A stretch of DNA of 64,000 nt from Omphiscola glabra (lineage: Eukaryota; Mollusca; Gastropoda; Lymnaeidae): contig OZ024794.1 in the NCBI GenBank assembly GCA_964017045.1, positions 3,241,501 to 3,305,500 on the forward strand. The letters run 5' to 3'. The number at the start of each line of letters is the position of its first letter. Within the stretch, counting starts at the first letter, position 1. Shown in pieces: positions 1 through 11,917 of this stretch. Under the pieces are notes generated by a model that was not told the origin of the DNA, made no database searches, and was given only the letters and a program-made list of their open reading frames with translations. The translations under genes and the position numbers were made by a program.

Positions 1-688
1 TGGGGAGGTGGCTCTTGTTGATTCTGTTCCATCTCTATATCGGTTTCAGTGGGAGGTGACCCTTGTTGATTCTGTTCCATGTCTATATCGGTGCCAAGGG
101 GAGGTTATTCTTGTTGATTCTGTTCCATCTCTATCTCGGTGCCAAAGTGAGATAACTCTTGTTGGTTCTGTTCCATCTATATATCGGTTCCAAATGGAGG
201 TGACTCTTGTTGGTTCTGTTCCACCTCCATATCGATTTAAAGGGGAGATGACTCTTGTTGGTTCTGTTCCATCTCTATATCGGTTCCAAGGAGAAGTGAC
301 TCGTGTTGGTTCTGTTCCATCTCCATATCGGTTTCAAGGGGAGATAACTCTTGTTGGTTCTGTTCCATCTCTATATCGGTTCCAAGGGGAGGTTACTCTT
401 GTTGATTCTGCTCCATCTTTATATCGGTTCCAAGGGGAGGTGAGTCTTGTTAATTCTGTTCCATCTCCATATCGGTGCCAAGGGTAGGTGACTCTTGTTG
501 ATTCTGTTCCATCTCCATATCGGTGCCAAGTGGAGGTGACTCTTTTAGATTATGTTCCAACTCCACATCGGTTCTAAGGGGAGGTGACGTTTGCTGATTC
601 TGTTCCATCTCCATATCAGTTCCAAATGGAGAAAACTCTTGTAGATTATGTTCCATCCTTTTTTGGTTCCAAGAGGAGATTACTCGTT
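1..688. repeat. 48-bp minisatellite, about 14 copies (runs off the left edge)
   Basis: Unit core CTTGTTGATTCTGTTCCATC with a TCTCTATATCGGTTCC middle and an AGGGGAGGTGA end. Because 48 is a multiple of 3, frames stay open on both strands; these are by-products. Confidence 0.95.
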
Positions 689-730
689 ATTCATTAGCAG
701 TCCATTAATGGGATATGAACATATTAATTA

Positions 731-852
731 AAATACATTTCAATCGCTATTAGATGTATGGCAAAGACAAAACATTTCAATCGCTATTAGATGTATGGCA
801 AAGACAAAACATTTCAATTTCTATTAGATGTATGACAAAGACAAAAGACAAG
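731..852. repeat. 37-bp tandem repeat, 3 copies
   Basis: Unit core ATTTCAATCGCTATTAGATG with GTATGGCAAAGACAAA. Confidence 0.85.
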
Positions 853-950
853 TCTTATGAATGTATAAGTTACCAAGTTCTCTATCAGGTGAAAATGTAA
901 AAAGTTTGTACAGACACCATTTACCACAGCCAGCTCATTTTTTCAGAGTT

Positions 951-1757
951 GCTGTCTCACAACTAGCCAAAAGGTTGCTGTCCCACCACAGCCCAAAGAG
1001 TTGATTCTCACCACAGGCCAAGGAGTTACTGTCTCACCACAGGACAAAGAGTTGCTGTCTCACCACAGGCCAAAGAGTTGCTGTCTCACCACAGGCCAAA
1101 GAGTTTATTCTCACCACAGACCAAGGAGTTGCTGTCTCACCAAAGGCCAAAGAGTTGCTGTCTCACCACAGGCCAAAAAGTTACTGTCTCATCACAGGCC
1201 AAAAAGTTACTGTCTCACGACAGGCCAAAATGTTACTGTCTCACCACAGGGCAAAAAGCTAATGTCTCACCACAGGCCAAAAAGTTACTGCCTCATCACA
1301 GGCCAAAAAGTTACTGTCTCACCACAGGCCAATGAGTTGCTGTCTCACCACAGGCCAAAGAGTTGCTGTCTCACCACAGGCCAATGATATACTGTATCAC
1401 CACAGGCCAAAGAGTTGCTGTCTCACCACAGGCCAATGATATACTGTATCATCACAGGCCAAAGAGTTACTGTCTCATCACAGGCCAAAAAGTTACTGTC
1501 TCACCACAGGCCAAAAAGTTACTGTCTCACCACAGGCCAAAAAGTTACTGTCTCATCACAGGCCAAAAAGTTACTGTCTCACCACAGGCCAATGAGTTGC
1601 TGTCTCTCCACGGGCCAAAGAAATGATTCTCACCACAGGCCAAAGAGTTGCTGTCTCACCACAGGCCAAAGAGTTGCTGTCTCACCACAGGCCAAAGAGT
1701 TGCTGTCTCACCACAGGCCAAAGAGTTGCTGTCTCACCACAGGCCAAAGAGTTGATG
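951..1757. repeat. 26-bp minisatellite, about 30 copies
   Basis: Unit core CACAGGCCAAAGAGTTGCTG then TCTCAC. Two subtypes (AAGAGTTGCT and AAAAGTTACT) form blocks, and a GATATACTGTATC variant occurs twice. Confidence 0.95.
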
Positions 1758-2060
1758 TCGTGTATTGCGTCAATTCTAATAAGCAATCCAAACTAATGCC
1801 GGGCAGGTAGTCCTTGTGTTTTCATTTCAATAAATAATAGATCTGACCCAGCGCCTGCTGGGAGACACTGCACGGCACACACATTGAAATAACGCCACTT
1901 TGGGGATCGCCGGGAAAAAGCCACCAGGAGTATCGATCTTCTGTTATAATCCAATTAATTAAGGTTTCAATCAATAAGATCTTCTGTTAGGCAGACGTAA
2001 GTATAACGTACCCAACACACTGTGTATGAGCCTTGTACTAGACCCTAGTCTATAACATGT
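1758..2060. other. Unique sequence, nothing recognised
   Basis: About 300 bp between arrays. No open frame, RNA gene or transposon end recognised. Confidence 0.5.
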
Positions 2061-2495
2061 CTATGTTATCCTAATGACTCTGACTATATTTGCCTAAAGC
2101 ATATCTATGTTTTTATAACTCTCCTGTCTATATTTGTCTAAAGCATGCATATGTTACTCTTATTCTCCTGTCAATACTTGTCTGTAAAATGTATATGTCT
2201 ATATTTCTACTACCTATACTTGTCCAGCCTATGTCTATGTGTATATATCTCCGGCCTATACTTGTCTAAACCATGTCTATGTCCATATTTCTCCTGTCTA
2301 TATTTGTCCAAACCATGTCTATGTCCATATTTCTCATGTCTATATTTGTCTAAACCGTGTCTTTGTCTATATTTCCCCGGCCTAGACTTGTCTATAACAT
2401 GTCTATGTCTATATTTCTCCGGCCTAGACTTGTCTATAATATGTCTTTGTCTATATTTCTCCAGCCTAGACTTGTCTATAACATGTCAACTTTAT
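2060..2495. repeat. 42-bp minisatellite, degenerate on the left
   Basis: Unit core ACCATGTCTATGTCCATATT then TCTCCTGTCTATATTTGTC. The left copies (2060-2230) are diverged; the right copies are cleaner. Confidence 0.85.
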
Positions 2496-2529
2496 TCTGA
2501 TTCTGATACATCCGTGGTTTTTTTCTTCT

Positions 2530-2700
2530 AATTTTGTGTATTCTTGTTTTGTCCGGTCTGCGGAAAGAAGGCGTCTTGCCGAAACGTCCTTTCAATTGTC
2601 CTCTGTCTTCACATCAAGCCTAAACACATCTTGTTCTGCTATTTCCTTCCTTTGACCTGAACGGAGTCCCTCATCTATTTTTCTTCATACTTAGATTAGA
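2530..2700 (+). other. Unique segment with GCCGAAACGTC block
   Basis: Contains GTCTGCGGAAAGAAGGCG and TTGCCGAAACGTCC. Such wording occurs near hammerhead-ribozyme motifs of Penelope-like elements, but the CUGANGA box would be altered here (CTGCGGA). Only a hint. Confidence 0.2.
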
Positions 2701-2739
2701 TTTGTCCATTATTTTAAAACATATCCATTTATTTCTTTG

Positions 2740-3012
2740 ATATATTTTAGACTAACTTGTGCATATTTTTAAGACTAACTTGTGCATATTTTTAGACTAA
2801 CTTGTGCATATTTTTAAGACTAACTTGTGCATAATTTTAAACTAACTTGTGCATATTTTTAAGACTAACTTGTGCATATATTTTAGACTAACTTGTGCAT
2901 ATATTTTAGACTAACTTGTGCATATATTTTAGACTAGCTTGAGCATATATTTTAGACTAACTTGCGCATATATTTTAGACTAACTTGCGCATATATTTTA
3001 GACTAACTTAAA
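2740..3012. repeat. 23-bp minisatellite, left part, about 12 copies
   Basis: Unit core GACTAACTTGTGCATATATT then TTA, with length variants in the T run. Same family as 3371-3490. Confidence 0.92.
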
Positions 3013-3013
3013 A

Positions 3014-3370
3014 ATAATAAAATAATAATAAAGTTTCTTTGAAAATCACGCTTCATCTCCAAAGGCTCGAAGCGCGGTACAAAGTCAACCATATTAAAAG
3101 AGAAATGAAAACACTCTATATTTCACCACATTGAAATAGAAAACGCAACAATACAAAACTACATACGAGCATAACCCATTCAAAGTCTTTCATCCCTTGC
3201 AACCATAAACAACACAAGCCAATATAAATCTAGGAGATAAGAGGCTGCTGGATTAGATGGTAGACAACATCACCCCAGCAGGTGTTGGCGAAATAGATGT
3301 GTTTTCAAATCGGTTTTGAAGGACCCCAGTGTCTGTCTGTTTCTGAGAGCGACAGGAAAGGTGTTCCATA
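3014..3370. mobile_element. Possible interspersed repeat splitting a 23-bp minisatellite
   Basis: Non-repetitive 350 bp with an AATAATAAAATAATAATAAA start, then AGGCTCGAAGCGCGGTACAA and AGCGACAGGAAAGGTGTTCC. The wording resembles a common animal interspersed repeat of unknown class. It lies exactly between two arrays of the same 23-bp unit, which suggests insertion. Low confidence without a library search. Confidence 0.35.
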
Positions 3371-3490
3371 ATGAGCATATATTTTGGACTGACGTGTACA
3401 TATATTTTGGACTGACTTGTACATATATTTTGGACTGACTTGTACATATATTTTGGACTGACTTGTGCATATATTTTGGACTGACCTTTA
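3371..3490. repeat. 23-bp minisatellite, right part, about 5 copies
   Basis: Unit core GACTGACTTGTACATATATT then TTG. It differs from the left part at three fixed positions. Confidence 0.92.
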
Positions 3491-3898
3491 AACGGGGTGA
3501 GTTACTCATCTTGTTAATGATATGAGTTTGGTAGAAAGGATGCATCAAAGCTCACTTTCAAATCATTATTCTGGACACAACCTCAGATTTACTTAAAGAT
3601 AATGAGATGCAAGGGTTGTATTAGTTTTTAATGCCATAGAACCTGCAGTAGTTAAGAGCCGATCGATCAAAAAAAAATTGTTCAAAACATACCAAATGTC
3701 CTTAGGCTTATTCAATTCATTCATTTTTTAAATCCCTCCTTATCATGCGGGTAAACGTTGTCATTGACACAATAACACACGTGTGCGTGTATTCACCGTT
3801 ATGTATGATAAGTATGCAGTAGGCCTTCTGGCAGACCTGTTTACCTTTACGATTTTGGCGTACAATTGTACGGTTTCGATATGCCTTTTACGTTTCCA
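3491..3898. other. Unique AT-rich sequence
   Basis: No gene recognised. CAGACCTGTTTACC followed by a GCGTACAATTGTACGG palindrome at 3832-3885 resembles a stretch at 23028-23070 inside the hAT element; possibly a transposon end. Confidence 0.35.
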
Positions 3899-4326
3899 TG
3901 ACGAGACACGTTAGTGCTAGCCGAGACACGTCAGTACTAGTCGAGACACGTCAGTGCTACGATTTTGAGCGACACGTCAGTTCTAGTCGAGACACGTCAG
4001 TACTAGTCGAGACACGTCCGTACTAGTCGAGACACATCAGTACTAGTCGAGACACGTCAGTACTAGTCGAGACACATCAGTACTAGCCGAGACACGTCAG
4101 TACTAGTCGAGACACGTCAGTACTAGTCGAGACACGTCAGTACTAGTCGAGACACATCAGTACTAGCCGAGACACGTCAGTACTAGTCGAGACACGTCAG
4201 TACTAGTCGAGACACATCAGTACTAGCCGAGACACGTCAGTACTAGTCGAGACACGTCAGTACTAGTCGAGACACGTCAGTGCTAGCCGAGACACGTCAG
4301 TACTAGCCGAGACACGTCAGTGCTAC
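3899..4326. repeat. 20-bp minisatellite, about 21 copies
   Basis: Unit GAGACACGTCAGTACTAGTC, with GCC variants that recur every 3-4 units in the middle, indicating a short higher-order pattern. Confidence 0.95.
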
Positions 4327-4919
4327 AATTTCAAGAGACCCGGTTAAAATGCCCCCCCCCCCCAAACCTCATATGGGGGTGGTTTGTCGCCAAAGAAAAT
4401 AATTACGTCACAAGTCCCCAGCACTGAAAGACTACCGTGTGTTGTCACTAGGCTAAATGTAGATTTTTGTATTGTTGCGTTCTGTATTTGTATAGCTCTT
4501 CGAGTCGAAATTGGGAATGAAGCATGATTTTTACTATATTATTGCTATAAATATTGCTACAGCTAGAGAGCTATTTATGAAAACACAAAGCATTATTATA
4601 TTGATAACAACGAAACATTGTGATGCTATTTTTATAGCCTTACAAGAAATCATAGATTTAACAGATTTGTAGGTGAAATTTTGCTTTAATTAGAGACCGT
4701 CAGGAAACTTATTGTAGTATTTATGCATACATGTAGGTGCATTCTGTCGACCCCCTCCCACACGCTGTCATACGCATCCTTGGTGTGTAGTGCGTACGTA
4801 ATATCTGGACTGCCCCATACGTCGGCAGGGTGTGGGAGAGGTATGAAATTATGTTGTTTTCTTGTGTGCGTAAGAAGTTGTATGTGGATGTCTCACTGTC
4901 CTTTTCAACTCTGGCTGCA
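4327..4919. other. Unique AT-rich sequence with poly-C
   Basis: Begins with an 11-C run. No credible frame or element seen. Confidence 0.5.
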
Positions 4920-5055
4920 TTGACGGACGTGCACATTAACGGACGGACACATTGACGGACGGACACATTGACGGACGGGCACATTGACGGACGGACACAT
5001 TGACGGACTGACACATTGACGGACGGACACATTGACGGACGGACACATTGACGAA
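4920..5055. repeat. 16-bp minisatellite, about 8 copies
   Basis: Unit ACGGACGGACACATTG. Confidence 0.95.
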
Positions 5056-5155
5056 CCGAAACATTCTAAGGGTGAATTAAATGTATCATTGGCGTGGAAT
5101 CAGGGCACTTTATTCAAGACTGTGATTTTTTTAATGCATTCTCAACTGGTCCGCT

Positions 5156-5784
5156 CAGAAGGCTCATCGGGCGCATCGGGCTCATCAGGCTCATCAAGCT
5201 CATCGGGCTCATCAGGCTCATCGGGCTCATCGGGCTCATTGGGCTCATCAGGCTCATCGGGCTCATCGGGCTCATCAGGCTCATCAAGCTCATCGGGCTC
5301 ATCGGGCTCATCGGGCTCATCAGGCTCATCAGGCTCATCGGGCTCATCGGGCGCATCGGGCTCATCAGGCTCATCAGGCTCATCGGGCTCATCGGGCTCA
5401 TCAGGCTCATCAGGGTCATCAGGCTCATCGGGCTCATCGGGCTCATCAGGCTCATCGGGCTCATCGGGCTCATCGGGCTCATCGGGCTCATCGGGCTCAT
5501 CGGGCTCATCGGGCTCATCAGGCTCATCGGGCTCACCTGTTTCATCAGGCTCATCAGGCTCACCAGGCTCATCAGGCTCATCAGGCTCATCGGGCTCATC
5601 AGGCTCATCGGGCGCATCAGGCTCATCAGGCTCACCTGTTTCATCGGGCTCATCAGGCTCACCAGGCTCATCAGGCTCATCGGGCTCATCAGGCTCATCG
5701 GGCTCATCAGACTCTTCAGGCTCATCGGGCTCATCGGGCTCATCAGGCTCATCAGGCTCATCGGGCTCATCGGGCTCATCAGCG
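5156..5784. repeat. 9-bp tandem repeat, about 70 copies
   Basis: Unit GGCTCATCR. Units that differ at R stay synonymous both in the plus frame (Gly-Ser-Ser) and the minus frame (Asp-Glu-Pro). All frames lack stops, so long ORFs appear on both strands. The minus frame 5810-5142 has its own ATG with a non-repeat start (MSQNMSESNA) and a non-repeat end, but nothing shows that it is translated. Confidence 0.95.
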
Positions 5785-6189
5785 TTAGATTCTGACATAT
5801 TCTGTGACATCTAGGTAGCGTCATTTGAAGTCTATTTTTAGGAGTCACTAAACAGCTGTACACTTTTAATATCCTAGTTTTGTTCCCCCACTCTTCCCCT
5901 TCTCCCATTACAGCTTGCTGTACTTTTAGATCACAATATGTTGACAGAGAATAAAGTCAGTCTTCCAGGCTTTATGAAGGGGTGGAAGACCTGCAGCCCG
6001 CCACTTTAAATGTTTTGGCCCGCCACTTTAAATGTTTTGGCCCACCGGCTGCATCACTTATGAATTTATTTCTTCTTTCAAATAGCGATTGTTTTAATTT
6101 GTGTATATATATATATATATTTACACAAACTTTTGGTCAAGTGTCGTTTTCGGTCGTAATCAAAAAATCACTTTCGGTCGATCTCTAGT

Positions 6190-6358
6190 CAAAATATCAT
6201 GTCACCTAATGTCTGTCATAGTGGGCATCAAGTCTTAACACTGTGTCACCCAAAACCGTCGACATATCATGTCACCTAATGTCTGTCAGAGTGGGCATCA
6301 AGTCTTAACACTGTGCCACCCAAAATCGTCGAAATATCATGTCACCTAATGTCTGTCA
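6190..6358. repeat. 70-bp tandem repeat, 2.4 copies
   Basis: Unit core ATATCATGTCACCTAATGTC, starting at about 6194, 6264 and 6334. Confidence 0.9.
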
Positions 6359-6599
6359 GCCGGTGTCCTGCTTTACATAATTCCACTTGTTGGCTAATGT
6401 CATATTTGCAAAGAAGAACATTTTCCATGTTGACAGAAGAGATCCAGAAGCGATTCCCTCGCGTCTATCTGTTGACTTTAATATTGCCATTTGATCGCCG
6501 CTACATCCAGGGGTGAGCACCTCGTCTTGTGCTTGCTTACCTGCCCCTTCTCTTCGTTTGAACATTGGAAGCCCGACGAAATATTTGGGGGAGGACATT

Positions 6600-6810
6600 G
6601 AAATATGTTAAAAATGTTCAACTCTTTATGACAGTTTTTAAAATATTCACCTCATTATGAAATATGTTTAAAATGTTCAAATTGATTATGAAATATGTTT
6701 AAAATTTTCAGCTCATTATCATTATGAAATTAAATGTGTTTAAAATGTTTAATTGATAATGAAATATGTTTGAATTATTCAACTTCTTATGAAAAGTTTA
6801 AAATGTTTCA
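6600..6810. repeat. Degenerate repeat of about 34 bp
   Basis: Core GAAATATGTTTAAAATGTTC with an AATTGATTAT spacer; 5-6 diverged copies. Confidence 0.7.
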
Positions 6811-6837
6811 CTTATTATAAATACAAATATATAAATT

Positions 6838-7003
6838 CAGTGGCGTAGCGAGGGGGGGCAAGGGGGTATCATGCCCCGGGCGCTACTCACAAAGTGGCGC
6901 CAAATGGTATATTTTACATATAATATTGTATAGTTTTCGAATGGGGGGGGGGCGCTAAAAAGGTATTGTGCCCCGGGCGCGAGTTAAGCTCGTTACGCCA
7001 CTG
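6838..7003. mobile_element. hAT-type MITE, copy 1
   Basis: Ends CAGTGGCGTAGC and, inverted, GTTACGCCACTG. Flanked on both sides by TATAAATT (6830-6837 and 7004-7011), a perfect 8-bp target duplication. No coding capacity. Contains GCCCCGGGCGC in both halves and an AT-rich centre. Similar along its length to 13657-13845. Confidence 0.92.
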
Positions 7004-7011
7004 TATAAATT

Positions 7012-7500
7012 CAAAAATGGTGTTAAATGCTGGTACCCCAGGAGGTTACTGTTTATATTTTTTAGATTCGCCCTTACTTGCATCTAATCGCTACCACTTA
7101 TCTTGGCTTTTAGCTGTAACTTTCTTGAACCATTTATCGATTAGTCTGGTCTCGCGGAGGTCAATTTGTGCACAGCCACACAGTTCTAACAGTATAAAAT
7201 CGTTTAAAGTAGTGGATCTTTCCTTCTCCTGTTCATGCTTTTAACATGTTAAAATTACTCCCAAAACAAATAATTTATTGCAGATATATGGGCTTATGGT
7301 CGTTCCTAGTAAACGTATCCTGTTAACTTATTCAATAAATGTATATTGTAAGGTTAGTACCTTTTGTAAATCTAATGTCTTGTAAAGCTAGTGTCTTGTA
7401 AAGCTATTTCCTTACCAATCCAGGTTGTAAAATTTTTGTAATGGACTCGAAAAATATGAATTAGATCTATGTAGCAACATAGTTTATTACCTCAAAATGT
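7012..7500. other. Unique AT-rich sequence
   Basis: No credible gene. Contains a short CTTGTAAAGCTA duplication near 7380-7405. Confidence 0.5.
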
Positions 7501-7504
7501 AGCA

Positions 7505-8042
7505 CAGTAACTATTGTTTGGTCAACATCCACAGTAACTATTGTTTGGTCAACATCCACAGTAACTATTGTTTGGCCAACATCCACATTAACTATTGTTT
7601 GGTCTACATCCACAGCAACTATTGTTTGGTCTACATCCACAGTAACTATTGTTTGGTCTACATCCACAGTAACTATTGTTTGGTCTACATCCACAATAAC
7701 TATTGTTTGGTCTACATCCACAGTAACTATTGTTTGGTCTACATCCACAGCAACTATTGTTTGGTCTACATCCACAGCAACTATTGTTTGGTCTACATCC
7801 ACAGCAACTATTGTTTGGTCTACATCCACAGCAACTATTGTTTGGTCTACATCCACAGCAACTATTGTTTGGTCTACATCCACAGCAACTATTGTTTGGT
7901 CTACATTCACAGCAACTATTGTTTGGTCTACATCCACAGCAACTATTGTTTGGTCTACATCCACAGCAACTATTGTTTGGTCTATATCCACAGTAACTAT
8001 TATTTGGTCTTCATCCACAGTAACTATTGTTTGGTCTACATT
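7505..8042. repeat. 27-bp minisatellite, about 20 copies
   Basis: Unit core GTTTGGTCTACATCCACAGC then AACTATT. 27 is divisible by 3, so repeat ORFs run on both strands. Confidence 0.95.
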
Positions 8043-8225
8043 CGTTTCCAAAACGCACTTGTAGAATTTATCTTGCAACCAGCGATACTGGGAAGCCTTG
8101 GAAAGGTGTCCCAAACCTTCCAAGCGGCAGGTGAATTTCCTGACTGGTTGCTATTTGAATGTCAAAGTGCCTTACTCGTACGAATGATGCGAATGTTCGT
8201 GCTCAGAGTTAACCTTCTCTTACAC

Positions 8226-10388
8226 GAGCCATCTACCTGGGTTGCCTTCACGTAGACGAGCCATCTACCTGGGTTGCCCTCACTTAGACGTGCCAAATAC
8301 CTGGGTTGGCTTCACTTAGACGAGCCATCTACCTGGGTTGCCGTCACTTAGACGAGCCATCTACCTGGGTTGCCTTCACTTAGGCGAGCCATCTACCTGG
8401 GTTGCCTTTACTTAGACGAGACATCTACCTGGGTTGCCTTCACTTTAACGAGCCATCTACCTGGGTTGCCTTCACTTAGACGAGCCATCTACTTGGGTTG
8501 CCTTCACTTAGGCGAGCCATCTACCTGGTTTGCCTTAGACAGGCCATCTACCAGGCTTACCTTAGACGAGCCATCTACCTGGGTTGCCCTCACTTAGACG
8601 AGCCATCTACCCTGGCTGCCTTCACTTAAACGAGCCATCTACCTGGGTTGCCTTCAATTAGGCGAGCCATCTACCTGGTTTGCCTTAGACGAGCCATCTA
8701 CCAGGTTTACCTTAGACGAGCCATCTACCTGGGTTGCCCTCACTTAGACGAGCCATCTACCCTGACTGCCTTCACTTAGACGAGCCATCTACCTGGGTTG
8801 CCTTCAATTAGGCGAGCCATCTACCTGGGTTGCCTTCAATTAGGCGAGCCATCTAACTGGGTTGCCTTCAATTAGGCAAGCCATCTACCTGGGTTGCCTT
8901 CAATTAGGCGAGCCATCTACCTGGGTTGCCTTCACTTAGACGAGCCATCTACCCTGACTGCCTTCACTTAGACGAGCCATCTACCTGGGTTGCCTTCACT
9001 TAGACGAGCCATCTACCTGGGTTGCCTTCACTTAGACGAGCCATCTACCCTGACTGCCTTCAATTAGGCGAGCCATCTACCTGGGTTGCCTTCAATTAGG
9101 CGAGCCATCTACCTGGGTTGCCTTCAATTAGGCGAGCCATCTACCTGGGTTGCCTTCAATTAGGCGAGCCATCTACCTGGGTTGCCTTCAATTAGGCGAG
9201 TCATCTACCTGGGTTGCCTTCAATTAGGCGAGCCATCTACCTGGGTTGCCTTCAATTAGGCGAGCCATCTACCTGGGTTGCCTTCAATTAGGCGAGCCAT
9301 CTACCTGGGTTGCCTTCAATTAGGCGAGCCATCTACCTGGGTTGCCTTCAATTAGGCGAGCCATCTACCTGGGTTGCCTTCAATTAGGCGTGCCATCTAC
9401 CTGGGTTGCCTTCAATTAGACGAGCCATCTACCTGGGTTGCCTTCAATTAGACGAGCCATCTACCTGGGTTGCCTTCAATTAGGCGAGCCATCTACCTGG
9501 GTTGCCTTCAATTAGGCGAGCCATCTACCTGGGTTGCCTTCAATTAGGCGAGCCATCTACCTGGGTTGCCTTCAATTAGACGAGCCATCTACCTGGGTTG
9601 CCTTCAATTAGGCGAGTCATCTACCTGAATTGCCTTCAATTAGACGAGCCATCTACCTGGGTTGCCTTCAATTAGACGAGCCATCTACCTGGGTTGCCTT
9701 CAAGTAGGCGAGCCATCTACCTGGGTTGCCTTCAATTAGGCGAGCCATCTACCTGGGTTGCCTTCAATTAGACGAGCTATCTACCTGGGTTGCCTTCAAT
9801 TAGGCGAGCCATCTACCTGGGTTGCCTTCAATTAGACGAGCCATCTACCTGGGTTGCCTTCACTTAGGCGAGCCATCTACCTGGGTTGCCTTCAATTAGG
9901 CGAGCCATCTACCTGGGTTGCCCTCACTTAGGCGAGCCATCTACCTGGGTTGCCCTCACTTAGGCGAGCCATCTACCTGGGTTGCCTTCAATTAGGCGAG
10001 CCATCTACCTGAATTGCCTTCAATTAGACGAGCCATCTACCTGGGTTGCCTTCAATTAGACGAGCCATCTACCTGGGTTGCCTTCAAGTAGGCGAGCCAT
10101 CTACCTGGGTTGCCTTCAATTAGATGAGCCATCTACCTGGGTTGCCTTCAATTAGACGAGCTATCTACCTGGGTTGCCTTCAATTAGGCGAGCCATCTAC
10201 CTGGGTTGCCTTCAATTAGACGAGCCATCTACCTGGGTTGCCTTCACTTAGGCGAGCCATCTACCTGGGTTGCCTTCAATTAGGCGAGCCATCTACCTGG
10301 GTTGCCCTCACTTAGGCGAGCCATCTACCTGGGTTGCCCTCACTTAGGCGAGCCATCTACCTTGGTTGCCCTCACTTAGGCGAGCTAT
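8226..10388. repeat. 32-bp minisatellite, about 67 copies
   Basis: Unit core GAGCCATCTACCTGGGTTGC then CTTCAATTAGGC. Subtypes CACTTAGA, CAATTAGG and CTGACTGCC are ordered in blocks. Two stretches (about 9630-9990 and 10006-10366) repeat the same subtype order, so a segment of about 370 bp was duplicated. Confidence 0.95.
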
Positions 10389-10960
10389 TACTTCAGAACT
10401 TGTTTACTTCTTCTGCTTAAGGTTTTTTAAAGTTGCCTGTACATATGTGTTACACTGAGTGAGCCTTAGTTTTCGTCTACATAGTATATCCATCGTAATT
10501 TATATCCAACTGCCTACCATCCTACATTTTTAGGGCCCACGATCAACATACTGATCATTCGGTAGCGCCATACGTTCTCATTTTCTCTATTTATCCATCA
10601 CATTTTTTTTTAAAAACCAATTTATACGAAGAATGAAGAACATTCTAAGGAATCAAAAAGTTACAGCACCACAAACTTTCAATGGCTACGCCAATGTCTC
10701 ATTATCAATGTTCACTTAGTTATTGGCTAAATTAGCTCTCTGACTCGTGCCCTTGTACTGTTCCTGTCCATTTCGTGGCTCTAAGGCAGCTCTAGATCAA
10801 GGCAACGTTTGCCCACACACGTTTCATTAACGTATCGGATATCAGATAGCACTAACAAGGTCCCAAGATTTAAACAACTTAGGCCCTGTCTCATTGGCTC
10901 CTCCTTGGCTCAATATCTTCTCTTCAAATATTGACTTTAGAGTTTGTGGACGAAGACGAA
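10389..10960. other. Unique sequence between arrays
   Basis: About 570 bp. No gene or element recognised. Confidence 0.5.
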
Positions 10961-10963
10961 GTG

Positions 10964-11535
10964 AGATTGGTGGGAGGAGATAGAAGACAGAATGTAGTCA
11001 ATGTGAGATTGGTGGGAGGAGGTAGAAGACAGAATGTAGTCAATGTGAGATTGGTGGGAGGAGGTAGAAGACAGAATGTAGTCAATGTGAGATTGGTGGG
11101 AGGAGGTAGAAGACAGAATGTAGTCAATGTGAGATTGGTGGGAGGAGGTAGAAGACAGAATGTAGTCAATGTGAGATTGGTGGGAGGAGGTAGAAGACAG
11201 AATGTAGTCAATGTGAGATTGGTGGGAGGAGGTAGAAGACAGAATGTAGTCAATGTGAGATTGGTGGGAGGAGGTGGAAGACAGAATGTAGTCAATGTGA
11301 GATTGGTGAGAGGAGGTAGAAGACAGAATGTAGTCAATGTGAGATTGGTGGGAGGAGGTAGAAGACAGAATGTAGTCAATGTGAGATTGGTGGGAGGAGG
11401 TAGAAGACAGAATGTAGTCAATGTGAGATTGGAGGGAGGAGGTGGAAGACAGAATGTAGTCAATGTGAGATTGGTGAGAGGAGGTGGAAGACAGAATGTA
11501 GTCAATGTGAGATTGGTGAGAGGAGGTGGAAGATT
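10964..11535. repeat. 42-bp minisatellite, about 13-14 copies
   Basis: Unit core GTGAGATTGGTGGGAGGAGG then TAGAAGACAGAATGTAGTCAA cut by a few variants. It encodes a 14-residue repeat on each strand by virtue of its length. No independent coding evidence. Confidence 0.95.
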
Positions 11536-11715
11536 GTAAAAGAAAAAGAGATTGAAAGAAAGAGACAATGAAAAAAAGAGATGGTGTAATAGACAGTAAA
11601 AAAAAGAAATGAAATAAAGAGAAAATGAAAGAAAGAGAAAGTGAGAGAAAGAGAAAGTGAGAGAAAGAGAAAGTGAGAGAAAGAGACAGTGATAGAAAGA
11701 AAGTGAGAGAGAGCA
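11536..11715. repeat. Purine-rich low-complexity tract
   Basis: AGAGAAAGTGAGAGAAAGAG-type sequence, almost all purine on the plus strand. Confidence 0.9.
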
Positions 11716-11917
11716 ACGTCCAGACAATCTATCTCCGCTTCTCATGTCTGTAAACAGACTTGTTCAATAAAGCCACCTCCAGAGTCCACTGTCGGCAATC
11801 CCTGGGTGTTATTAAGTGGCTTCCGGTGATTTAATGTGACGAGAAACAAAGGTAGTTAAAGGGAACTGGATGTAGATAGTGATGTCAGTGGACAGCATCT
11901 TTTTCGGGGCGTAGTGC

